Below are positions 7,645 to 13,746 of a stretch of DNA of 13,748 nt, in pieces. This DNA comes from a bacterium (lineage in GTDB: Bacteria; Patescibacteriota; Minisyncoccia; Phycocordibacterales; SBAW01). The position numbers and the translations under genes were made by a program. Below the pieces are notes generated by a model, which saw only the letters and a list, made by a program, of their open reading frames with translations, searched no databases and was not told where the DNA came from. The stretch lies in contig JAKALC010000012.1 of assembly GCA_021813335.1 (NCBI GenBank), forward strand, positions 1 through 13,748, written 5' to 3'. Each line of letters starts with the position of its first letter. Position 1 is the first letter of the stretch.

Positions 7645-8395
7645 ATCGTACTATATCCTTCTCGTCGCAGTCCCCGACCGCGACCTCGACGACCGTGCCG
7701 CCCGTGAGCGAGCTCAAGCGATGGACCGTATTCGGGTCGAAGAGGGCCGCGACCGGATGATTGTCGAACGGCCGCATCACGAACACGCGGTCGCCCAGCT
7801 CGACCGTCACTTCCCCCTCGACGCATACGTAGATCTCGCCGCGGCGCGCGTGTTTCTGAAGACTCAGTCGTTCGCCAGGCCGCAAGGTCAGCGTTTTGAG
7901 CCACCATCGCGGTGCCGTCTTGAATGTCTCGATATCGCCCCACGGACGCTCTTCAAGCTTGGAGAGCCGCGCCGTAAGCCATGATGATGATTGCACCTTG
8001 CCCCCTGTCCCCACGTTGTAGACGAGCTCGATGCCGAGCTCCTCGCAGAGAGCGACCTCCGGCACCGGATCGCCTTCCGGCGAACGATCGCCGCCCTTCG
8101 CGAAGACGGCCGGCTTGAGAGCGCGGAGCGCGCGGCAAATGCTCCGATCGGATTCGCCGAGGAGATGATCGGTCAGCACGACTTCGTCGACGCCGTCTAT
8201 CGCTTCGAGTATTTCTTTGCGTTCATACTCGTGCATAAACACGAATCCCTTTTTGTTGAGAAGCCAGTTGTCATTGTTCAATATGACCACGAGCCTATCG
8301 CCTAACTTTCTGCTCTCCTGGATAGAACGGATATGGCCGATATGGATGGGATCGAACCCTCCGGACACGGCGACGACTTTCGGACGGAGGTTCAT
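7619..8395 (-). CDS. HIGH-motif nucleotidyltransferase fused to type II mannose-6-phosphate isomerase cupin
   Basis: A 258-residue two-domain protein. Residues 1-147 are a cytidylyltransferase-like nucleotidyltransferase close to the HldE/RfaE C-terminal domain. It has SGGFDPIHIGHIRSI with H18-x-G-H21, VFAKGGDRSPEG near 97-108, and a late serine motif, QSSSWLTAR, near 135-143. Residues about 150-258 match the isomerase domain of ManC/AlgA: RPWG at 150-153, LRPGERLSLQKH at 171-182, putative metal ligands Q180, H182, E187 and H225, and the diagnostic ending EKDIVRYEDDYGR. It probably isomerises fructose-6-phosphate to mannose-6-phosphate and activates a sugar-1-phosphate; donor nucleotide and sugar are unknown. 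The start at 8395 lies 10 bp after the preceding stop, with no clear Shine-Dalgarno. The longer in-frame extension overlaps the neighbour and is Arg/Ser-rich noise. Confidence 0.88.
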   Translation of the reverse strand: MNLRPKVVAVSGGFDPIHIGHIRSIQESRKLGDRLVVILNNDNWLLNKKGFVFMHEYERKEILEAIDGVDEVVLTDHLLGESDRSICRALRALKPAVFAKGGDRSPEGDPVPEVALCEELGIELVYNVGTGGKVQSSSWLTARLSKLEERPWGDIETFKTAPRWWLKTLTLRPGERLSLQKHARRGEIYVCVEGEVTVELGDRVFVMRPFDNHPVAALFDPNTVHRLSSLTGGTVVEVAVGDCDEKDIVRYEDDYGRN

Positions 8396-8405
8396 AGCGA
8401 TCGAT

Positions 8406-9962
8406 TCAAGGCCGCTTAGCGGCCGGGCTCTTTTCGCGGATGAGATATTCGTCCGCACGCTCGTCCGCCTCGGCGCGCGGGTCTTCCGGCTCGGATCCTT
8501 CCCCGGGCGGCTCGGCATATCCCCGCCGAGCGAAGACGACGCCCGCGGCGCCGAGCGTCAGGAATGCGGCGAGGCCGACCGTCGCGAGATCGAACGGGAG
8601 CGACGCCGACGCCGCCGCAACCGCCGCGAGGTTCGCCGGCCGCGGGCGCGTCGATGAAGCGCTATTGCTCGAGGTCTGCCCCGGAGGAATGTCGGCGCGG
8701 GCTTCGTACGAAGATTCGGGCGAACGCGCGGAGAGTGGGAGGGGCGTCGGAGCGGCGGGGGAAGCGCCGCTCACCTCGGGCGGCTCCTCGACCCAAGGAA
8801 GCGCGCGCGCCGCGACGATGCCGTCGGGATAGAGAAGCGCCGCTTCGCCGAGGGGCGCGCTCAGGAGCGCCGGCGAAAAGCGCACGGAGCGGTTCGGCAA
8901 GATAATCGTGCCCTTCGGGATGATGAAAGCCTTGCCGCCGCGCGCGAGCGCCCAGAGGCCCACGTCGAGATCGCGCCCCGTATGCGAGAGATTGGCGATA
9001 ATGACGGAACCGTCGCTCTCCTGCGAAAGGCCGACCTCGGCGGGAACGGCCTCGACGATGATGTGGTCGGTCGCCGAATAGCCGTTCCCGGCGTCGACCG
9101 TCATAACGACGACGTACGTCCCGGGATACGGATACGCGTAAAAGACGCTCTGGCCTTCGCGCGTCTCGCCGTTGCCGAAATTCCAGAGATAGCGGGCGCG
9201 CGGCAAGGGTACGCCCTCCGCGTCATAAATATGGCCGTCGAAAAAGGACCCCGCACCCGCCTCGACCGCACGGTCCCCGCCCGCATCCGCTTCGAGAGCG
9301 GGCACGACGACACCGCCGCCCGTCGCAGGCGCGGGGGTTTGGGCGGCGGACGTCGAGGTCGCCGCCCCTGCGGCGCCCGCGCCGGGGACTTCCGCGGGAA
9401 TGTTGTTCGGATTCGATGCGCGGGGCGTCGCGGCGGCGGTTGTCCAGCCGCTCGCCGTCCTCACGGCCGGTTCCTTCGGCTGCCCCGAGGCGTTCTCTCC
9501 GCCGATGCTCGCCCAGCCGCTATGCGCATCGACGCTGTCGACGGTTTTCCCGCCGCCCACGAGCGTCAAGATGGAACCCGCGTTGGAAATGCCGTTGCCG
9601 AACGAGCCCAGCCAGTCGGCGGCGTTCCCGGGAGGCAGCGTGCCGCACGAGCCGGAATCGCGCGCGATGAGATAGAATCCGCCGCCCGGTATGGATGCCG
9701 AGCGGGCGCTCGCCGGGTCGTCGAGCGCGAGGATCTTCGGCGTGCTCGCTCCCGTATTCGCGATCGCGAGCGTCCATCCGGATAAAGAGACTTCCGCGCT
9801 CGACGAATTGTAGAGTTCTACCCATTCGCAGCCCGAACCGCCCGCGTCGGTTCCCATCCACGCGACCTCATTGAGGTAGACGGCGGCATACGCCGCCCCG
9901 GGGAGCGCGAGAAGGGTCCCCGCCGCCGCTATGAAGACCGCGCTATGGCGTTTGGTGTCCAT
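8406..9962 (-). CDS. Secreted, membrane-anchored lamin-tail (LTD) and PKD domain protein
   Basis: A 518-residue surface protein. Residues 1-26 form a signal peptide ending AYA. Residues about 27-140 are a lamin-tail domain (VYLNEVAWMG, EWVELYNSSSAEVSLSGWTL). A low-complexity Ala/Pro/Thr linker spans about 175-220. Residues about 222-306 are a PKD domain (ADAGGDRAVEAG, YLWNFGNGETREG, YPYPGTYVVVMTV). Residues about 310-390 look like a second LTD-type beta sandwich (IIPKGTIILPNRSVRFS). A Ser/Pro-rich stalk leads to one membrane helix at about 456-477 and a charged cytoplasmic tail rich in Glu/Asp. Such proteins are typically exposed at the cell surface and may bind other cells, glycans or nucleic acid; no enzyme motif is seen. 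The gene overlaps the ATPase gene by 20 nt and has a strong Shine-Dalgarno. Confidence 0.88.
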   Translation of the reverse strand: MDTKRHSAVFIAAAGTLLALPGAAYAAVYLNEVAWMGTDAGGSGCEWVELYNSSSAEVSLSGWTLAIANTGASTPKILALDDPASARSASIPGGGFYLIARDSGSCGTLPPGNAADWLGSFGNGISNAGSILTLVGGGKTVDSVDAHSGWASIGGENASGQPKEPAVRTASGWTTAAATPRASNPNNIPAEVPGAGAAGAATSTSAAQTPAPATGGGVVVPALEADAGGDRAVEAGAGSFFDGHIYDAEGVPLPRARYLWNFGNGETREGQSVFYAYPYPGTYVVVMTVDAGNGYSATDHIIVEAVPAEVGLSQESDGSVIIANLSHTGRDLDVGLWALARGGKAFIIPKGTIILPNRSVRFSPALLSAPLGEAALLYPDGIVAARALPWVEEPPEVSGASPAAPTPLPLSARSPESSYEARADIPPGQTSSNSASSTRPRPANLAAVAAASASLPFDLATVGLAAFLTLGAAGVVFARRGYAEPPGEGSEPEDPRAEADERADEYLIREKSPAAKRP

Positions 9963-11772
9963 CGATCTCGTTCACCTCAAGCATCTCGCGAAGCTTGTGT
10001 TCAGGAACCGCCGCCGGTTTGCGCGGCCGTTCAGGGCGTGGTGTGGATGGCGATGCCGCCGGAGCGGCGGAGGGCTCGCGAGGCGCGGCCTCGGCGGCCT
10101 TGTGCGGGCCGGGCGGCACGATCCTTTTGAGAGCCTCTTTGAGGTTCGGGGCGCGGTTCTGCGAAGAAGAGGCCGCGCCTTTCTCGCCGGTCGCCTGCAG
10201 AATAGCTTCGCGCAGCGACGAAGCCCCGCCAAGCGGAGGATGGGGGCGGGCGGAAGTTTCGCGCTGAGTCCGCACTTCGGGCGGGCGATGCTCGCGCGGC
10301 TTGGCGGCGGCGGGATGAGGCGCCTGGGGTTCCGCCGCGGAAGGCGGCTTGGGAACGGAGGCTTCGCGCGCGGGCGTGGGCGCGGGCGCGGGCTCTAACC
10401 GGCGCGGCGCTCCCGCTCCCGCGCGCGCCGCTTTCGGCCGCGGCGCCTTCTCTTCTTTGCCGTCCTTGTCGAGGCTGTCCTCCGCCGACTGCCAATCGCT
10501 GATCGCCTTCTCGACCTCAGCGCGCGGCGCGCCGAACATCCGGCGCGACGTCTCGATGACGTCGCGCACGAACTGCGCGGGCGGCGGGTCGAAGGGCGAG
10601 AGAGTGGTCGCCGAGAAGGGCGATGAGCCCACGCCGTCGATCATAAGAGTGAGATAGATCTGTGCGAAGCCTAAGTTGACGAGATCTTCGGCGGTGAATT
10701 TCGGCTCGAAGATCTTTTCGAGAACCTCGGCATCGAAAGGCCCGACGCGGAAGGCAACCGAGGTGCCGACGTTGCCGAACACGGCATTGCGCACTTCCTC
10801 TTCCATCTGCTCGATGTACTGGTGCGCGATGATGAGATTGAGCTTGTACTTGCGCGCCTCCGAGAGGATGTCCGCGAAGCTCTGGTTCGCGAAGGTCTGG
10901 AACTCGTCGACGTAAAAATAGAAATTCGGAAGCGTCGCGAGAACGGCCGAAGAGACGTCGGCCCGCGACATCGCCGCGAGATAGATCTTCGTGACGAGCA
11001 TACTGCCGAGCAGGGTCGCATTCACCTCCCCCACCCGCCCCTTCGAAAGGTTGATGATGATGATCTTCTTCTCATCCATCATCTTCCGGAGGTCGAAGGA
11101 CGATTTCGGCTGTCCGACGATATTGCGGATGAGCGGGTTCGAGGTGAATTGCCCGACCTTGTTCTGAATGGCCGGCGTCGCGTCCTGGGTGTAGCGGTCG
11201 GAGTAGTTGGCGAATTCCTCGACCCAGAAGGCCTTCACGGTCGGGTCTTTGACGTTCTCGACCACCTTCTTGCGGAACGCCTTGCTGACGAGCATCCGAT
11301 TGACGTCGAGGAGCGTCGCCCCGGGGAACTCGAGGAGCGCAAGGAGTACGTTCGAGAGGATGTATTCCATACGAGCGCTCCAGGCGTCGACCCAGATCTT
11401 GCGGAACGCGGAGAGGAGACCCGACACGACGAGATGCCGTTTGTCGTAGCCGACGTCCTCCATCACGTTGAACGCCACGGGATAGTCCATATCGAACGGC
11501 GCGAAGTAGAGTACGTCGCCCTTGCGCTCTTCGGGGATATATTCGAGGAGGCGCTCCGCCGTCGAACCGTGCGGATCGATGAAGGCCATCCCCTCCCCGT
11601 TCCGGATATCCTGGATGGCCATATTCTCAAGGAGGGTCGACTTGCCCATACCCGTCTTGCCGATGACGTACATATGGCGGGCGCGGTCTTTGCGCTTGAT
11701 GCCGAACGGTATTTCCTTGCCGCGGGAGTTCGTGGCGGCGAAATAGGTTATTTTTTCGGGGTCCTCGTACAC
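9943..11772 (-). CDS. VirD4/TraG-like P-loop ATPase (type IV secretion/conjugation coupling family), soluble form
   Basis: A 609-residue ATPase. Walker A is GKTGMGKST at residues 38-46. An early FIDPHGS (64-70) is typical of TraG/TrwB/HerA-type DNA-pumping ATPases. Walker B is FYFYVDEFQTF (284-293), followed by LIIAHQY with Q318 in the sensor position. It lacks the N-terminal membrane helices of true VirD4, so it should be cytosolic or recruited. Residues about 435-609 are a long Pro/Ala-rich tail, likely disordered, with three short helical motifs (SLREAI, NLKEAL, KLREML). The start is GTG at 11772: an in-frame TGA lies two codons upstream, and the next Met (34) is too close to Walker A. It heads the operon and overlaps the LTD-PKD gene by 20 nt. 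Likely roles are DNA transport, DNA uptake or secretion; substrate unknown. Confidence 0.88.
   Translation of the reverse strand: MYEDPEKITYFAATNSRGKEIPFGIKRKDRARHMYVIGKTGMGKSTLLENMAIQDIRNGEGMAFIDPHGSTAERLLEYIPEERKGDVLYFAPFDMDYPVAFNVMEDVGYDKRHLVVSGLLSAFRKIWVDAWSARMEYILSNVLLALLEFPGATLLDVNRMLVSKAFRKKVVENVKDPTVKAFWVEEFANYSDRYTQDATPAIQNKVGQFTSNPLIRNIVGQPKSSFDLRKMMDEKKIIIINLSKGRVGEVNATLLGSMLVTKIYLAAMSRADVSSAVLATLPNFYFYVDEFQTFANQSFADILSEARKYKLNLIIAHQYIEQMEEEVRNAVFGNVGTSVAFRVGPFDAEVLEKIFEPKFTAEDLVNLGFAQIYLTLMIDGVGSSPFSATTLSPFDPPPAQFVRDVIETSRRMFGAPRAEVEKAISDWQSAEDSLDKDGKEEKAPRPKAARAGAGAPRRLEPAPAPTPAREASVPKPPSAAEPQAPHPAAAKPREHRPPEVRTQRETSARPHPPLGGASSLREAILQATGEKGAASSSQNRAPNLKEALKRIVPPGPHKAAEAAPREPSAAPAASPSTPRPERPRKPAAVPEHKLREMLEVNEIDGHQTP
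9972..9978 (-). promoter_or_regulatory. Shine-Dalgarno GAGGTGA for the LTD-PKD gene
   Basis: GAGGTGA lies 9 nt before the ATG at 9962, inside the end of the upstream ATPase gene. It is the best Shine-Dalgarno in the window and fixes the start just before the signal peptide. Most other genes here rely on overlap or have no clear site. Confidence 0.7.
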
Positions 11773-11778
11773 GTCTCA

Positions 11779-11784
11779 AGTATA
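11779..11784 (-). promoter_or_regulatory. -10 box giving a leaderless GTG-start mRNA for the ATPase operon
   Basis: TATACT on the minus strand with 6 nt between it and the GTG at 11772. This puts the usual transcription start on the first base of the start codon. No Shine-Dalgarno could fit in the message. The spacer and -35 region overlap the upstream terminator hairpin; the hexamer at 17-bp spacing is GC-rich and not a match to TTGACA. The -10 match and the identical geometry before 13649 support the call. Confidence 0.6.
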
Positions 11785-11786
11785 AC

Positions 11787-11821
11787 AAAAAGAAAAATGC
11801 CGGCGCAGGGAGCGCAGGCAT
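11787..11821 (-). terminator. Rho-independent terminator ending the DUF4015 unit
   Basis: On the minus strand, arms at 11812-11821 and 11797-11806 form a 10-bp stem with one mismatch and a 5-nt loop. The T-tract TTTTTCTTTTT (11787-11797) follows directly, sharing its first base with the foot of the stem. It would end transcripts arriving from the 13649-12101 genes. It lies 280 bp after that stop codon and abuts the -10 box of the next operon. Confidence 0.85.
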
Positions 11822-12100
11822 GGACCGGTGGTATGGCGGGAGGATGCCGTATGCGTCGGCGCAGCTGGTTCGCGCGGCGACATACCCTCCCTTTCCCGCG
11901 GCGTGCGCGGCCTAGGGGAATTTCACGGAGGAGCGAAGCGTGGGACGCGTGCCTCAGCGCGTACCCCCGCCCCGCCCGCCGCTTATATCCAGCCAAACCT
12001 GAGGGCCTTTGCCGCAGAAGGCGCGTTCGAGGCGCCCGACCCCCATCTCCAAGCGCGGAAAGAACCGGTTACCCCTATCATCGCGAAGCGCTGTCTTTTG
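11822..12100 (-). other. Structured non-coding region (long 3' UTR or candidate small RNA)
   Basis: A 279-bp stretch with no supportable gene between the DUF4015 stop and the terminator. It is GC-rich and has several inverted repeats. A 54-nt imperfect hairpin at 11838-11891 pairs GGGAGG, GTATG, TCG and GCGC with their complements, with small bulges and a 9-nt loop. Outer arms GCGGCG/CGCCGC lie at 11898-11903 and 11977-11982, enclosing a 5-bp hairpin at 11945-11962. A GGCGC/GCGCC hairpin with loop GTTCGAG sits at 12020-12036. I found no RNase P, tmRNA, SRP or tRNA signature. Chance pairing in GC-rich DNA is possible, but ending in a real terminator makes an RNA reading on the minus strand reasonable. 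Confidence 0.4.
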
Positions 12101-13414
12101 TCAATTCGCCGCGGAAGACGTGGTCGCCGCCGCCGTGCTGCTTTTAAGAACCTGCCGGAGCGCCGTGTACTTGTTCGCCGCGTCCCATACGAGGTACGAC
12201 TCGAGGCCGACGTCGTACGTCGCCCGTATCTGCGCCTCGACCATCGGAGGCGTGTAGACGACCGGGTAGTCGAAGCTCTGGAGCCACGGCCTGATGATGG
12301 ACGCCGAGTAGACCGCCTTCCGAAAGACGCCGGTCGGCACCTCCTTCGTCGTCGTCGCGCTCTCTGCGGTTGCGGGAGAAACGACGTCTCTCATAATCGG
12401 CTCTTCGGCGAGAGCCTCGACGGTCGTCGTCGCCGCTTCGGCGCGCCTGACCGCCTCCGCAAGCGAGTAGTGCACGACGCCGTACGGATCGTTGTTCACG
12501 TTCTTGATGCCGTCGAAACCGTTCAGATAATGCGAGGGATATACCATCGGATCGATATAGTCGAAATACGGCATCGCGCGCTCGAGCACCTGGCCGATGC
12601 CGAGGTCATCGGTGTGCACCGTCGTGTAGCCGAAGAGGTCGGCGGACAACACGGCGCCCGTCGGCTTGAGTTCAGCGTTCAGGTAGCGGAAGAACTCTTC
12701 AAGCGCCTCTCCCTTGGTCTTCCCCATATCGAACGTGAAATCCGCGTCGGCGAGATTGCCGTCCGACGGGAACCGGATGTAGTCGAAGTTGAGCTCGTCG
12801 AAGCCGATGTCCTGGTACGAGACCTTGCCGAGCTCCACGATATAGTTCCAGAAGGGCTTGGCGCCCACATCGATGAACGCGAGCCCGCCGTAGTTCTTCC
12901 AGACGCCGCCCTCTTTCGTCTTCACGGCGAACTGCGGGTAGGCCTTCGCGTAGGTCGGATCCTGGAAGACCGTGATGCGGCCGATGACATAAATGCCTTT
13001 TTTATGCAGCTCCTTGACGAACTCTTTCATATCCGAGGCGCCGCACGATTTCGACACGAACGGGGCGAGCAGGAGGTCGTTCGTCGGGAACGCGATGCCG
13101 CCGGAGAAGTCTTTGATATCGATGACGACGGCGTTGAGATCGCTGTGTTCGATGAGGTCGACGAGTTCGTTGCGGAACGGGATCGTGCCGACCGCGCACT
13201 GGCTCATATAGATAGCCCGGAGAGGCGTGGGCGTCGGAAGGTGCGCGATGCCGGACGCTGTGGGCGTCGTCGTCGGCACATCGGGAGAGCCGTCGTACGA
13301 AAGCGCGAAACGCTCCGGAGAGAAATGAAGCGCCCCCGCCGAAACGAGCGCGATGGCGCCGACCGCGAGGCCTGTACCGAGAAGATGCTTACCCGTGATG
13401 TTCTTGATGCTCAT
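12101..13414 (-). CDS. Membrane-anchored DUF4015 putative glycoside hydrolase
   Basis: A 437-residue protein with an N-terminal membrane anchor or uncleaved signal (about 11-30) and a Thr/Pro-rich spacer (about 45-65). A TIM-barrel domain of the DUF4015 type (putative glycoside hydrolase) follows. Markers are LNAVVIDIKDFSGGIAF near 93-109, IYVIGRITVFQDP near 141-153, GFDELNFDYIRFPSDG at 204-219, YFDYIDPMVYPSHY at 283-296, and the closing GLESYLVWDAANKY near 403-416. The acidic residues in GFDELNFDY are the best catalytic candidates by analogy with TIM-barrel hydrolases. A low-complexity Ala/Thr/Glu insert (about 325-360) is unusual. It likely trims or remodels extracytoplasmic glycan; the substrate is unknown. 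Its start overlaps the upstream small gene by 26 nt and has no Shine-Dalgarno, suggesting coupled translation. Confidence 0.88.
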   Translation of the reverse strand: MSIKNITGKHLLGTGLAVGAIALVSAGALHFSPERFALSYDGSPDVPTTTPTASGIAHLPTPTPLRAIYMSQCAVGTIPFRNELVDLIEHSDLNAVVIDIKDFSGGIAFPTNDLLLAPFVSKSCGASDMKEFVKELHKKGIYVIGRITVFQDPTYAKAYPQFAVKTKEGGVWKNYGGLAFIDVGAKPFWNYIVELGKVSYQDIGFDELNFDYIRFPSDGNLADADFTFDMGKTKGEALEEFFRYLNAELKPTGAVLSADLFGYTTVHTDDLGIGQVLERAMPYFDYIDPMVYPSHYLNGFDGIKNVNNDPYGVVHYSLAEAVRRAEAATTTVEALAEEPIMRDVVSPATAESATTTKEVPTGVFRKAVYSASIIRPWLQSFDYPVVYTPPMVEAQIRATYDVGLESYLVWDAANKYTALRQVLKSSTAAATTSSAAN

Positions 13415-13649
13415 ACGTCGGAGCCGTCCCCTCGCGCATTCCGGTCCAGTGCCCGTTCTCGACGAACGGCTGATTTTTCTGCTTCGCTCCGCCGCCCGCG
13501 ATCACCTCGGCGCGCATAAAGAACCCGAGCACCACGAGCCCCGCCCCCGTAAGCACGAAGAGCGCGACGCGCCACGCCTCGGGGAACCCGAGGAACGGGA
13601 GTATAAAGACCCAGATGCCTAGCGAGATGACCGCGGTTTCTTTCGACAT
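13389..13649 (-). CDS. Small two-helix membrane protein, unknown function
   Basis: An 86-residue protein. Two hydrophobic helices (about residues 6-22 and 26-45) are joined by a short GFPEAW turn, so it is a membrane hairpin. A hydrophilic tail follows (about 46-86) ending in a His/Glu-rich EHQEHHG. I recognise no family. The start is well fixed: the frame is closed by a TGA five codons upstream with no other start codon between, and a -10 box lies 6 bp before the ATG. It overlaps the DUF4015 gene by 26 nt and so may work with it, for example by holding it at the membrane. That link is inference from overlap only. Confidence 0.75.
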   Translation of the reverse strand: MSKETAVISLGIWVFILPFLGFPEAWRVALFVLTGAGLVVLGFFMRAEVIAGGGAKQKNQPFVENGHWTGMREGTAPTYEHQEHHG

Positions 13650-13655
13650 ACCCGT

Positions 13656-13661
13656 AGAATA
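13656..13661 (-). promoter_or_regulatory. -10 box giving a leaderless mRNA for the small membrane protein gene
   Basis: TATTCT on the minus strand with a 6-nt gap to the ATG at 13649, so transcription would begin at the A of the start codon. There is no Shine-Dalgarno. The -35 region has no good TTGACA match at 16-18 bp. The spacing is the same as before the GTG at 11772. Confidence 0.5.
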
Positions 13662-13681
13662 TCACGAAACTGGTTTTTGGA

Positions 13682-13746
13682 CCTATCGAGTCAGTTGGCT
13701 ACATCCTATCGTCGTCGAAAAACTCGTAAAAAGAAAGGATCGATAG
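13682..13746. repeat. Repeated CCTATCG / CGATAG elements upstream of the first promoter
   Basis: CCTATCG occurs at 13682-13688 and 13705-13711, 23 bp apart start to start, and its inverse core CGATAG lies at 13741-13746. T-runs on the minus strand lie between the second and third copies. This AT-richer stretch (13650-13748) holds no gene. The copies could be an operator or part of a terminator for a gene beyond the right edge, or chance. Confidence 0.3.

Noticed and set aside
8396..8518. A 41-codon extension of the nucleotidyltransferase-isomerase gene
   Set aside because: The added part is Arg/Ser-rich and overlaps the LTD-PKD gene's end. The strand-HIGH motif starts directly after the ATG at 8395.
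12020..12036. A tRNA T-arm-like hairpin (GGCGC-GTTCGAG-GCGCC)
   Set aside because: There is no matching acceptor stem, D-arm or anticodon arm at the needed distances on either strand, so it is not a tRNA.
11822..12100. RNase P RNA, tmRNA, SRP RNA or 6S RNA in the non-coding gap
   Set aside because: I looked for the RNase P GAGGAAAGTCC region, the tmRNA ends and the SRP GGAAG/GCAGC loop and found none. Without a covariance search I do not assign a family.
10822..12147. A 441-codon plus-strand frame antisense to the ATPase gene
   Set aside because: It is a low-complexity, charged product with no recognisable motif that crosses the promoter/terminator junction. The minus-strand ATPase explains the region.
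11828..13519. A 563-codon open frame on the plus strand, antisense to the DUF4015 gene
   Set aside because: Its product is Arg-, Val- and Asp-rich with no domain, and it spans the terminator-side non-coding region and two real genes. Long antisense frames are expected in GC-rich coding DNA.
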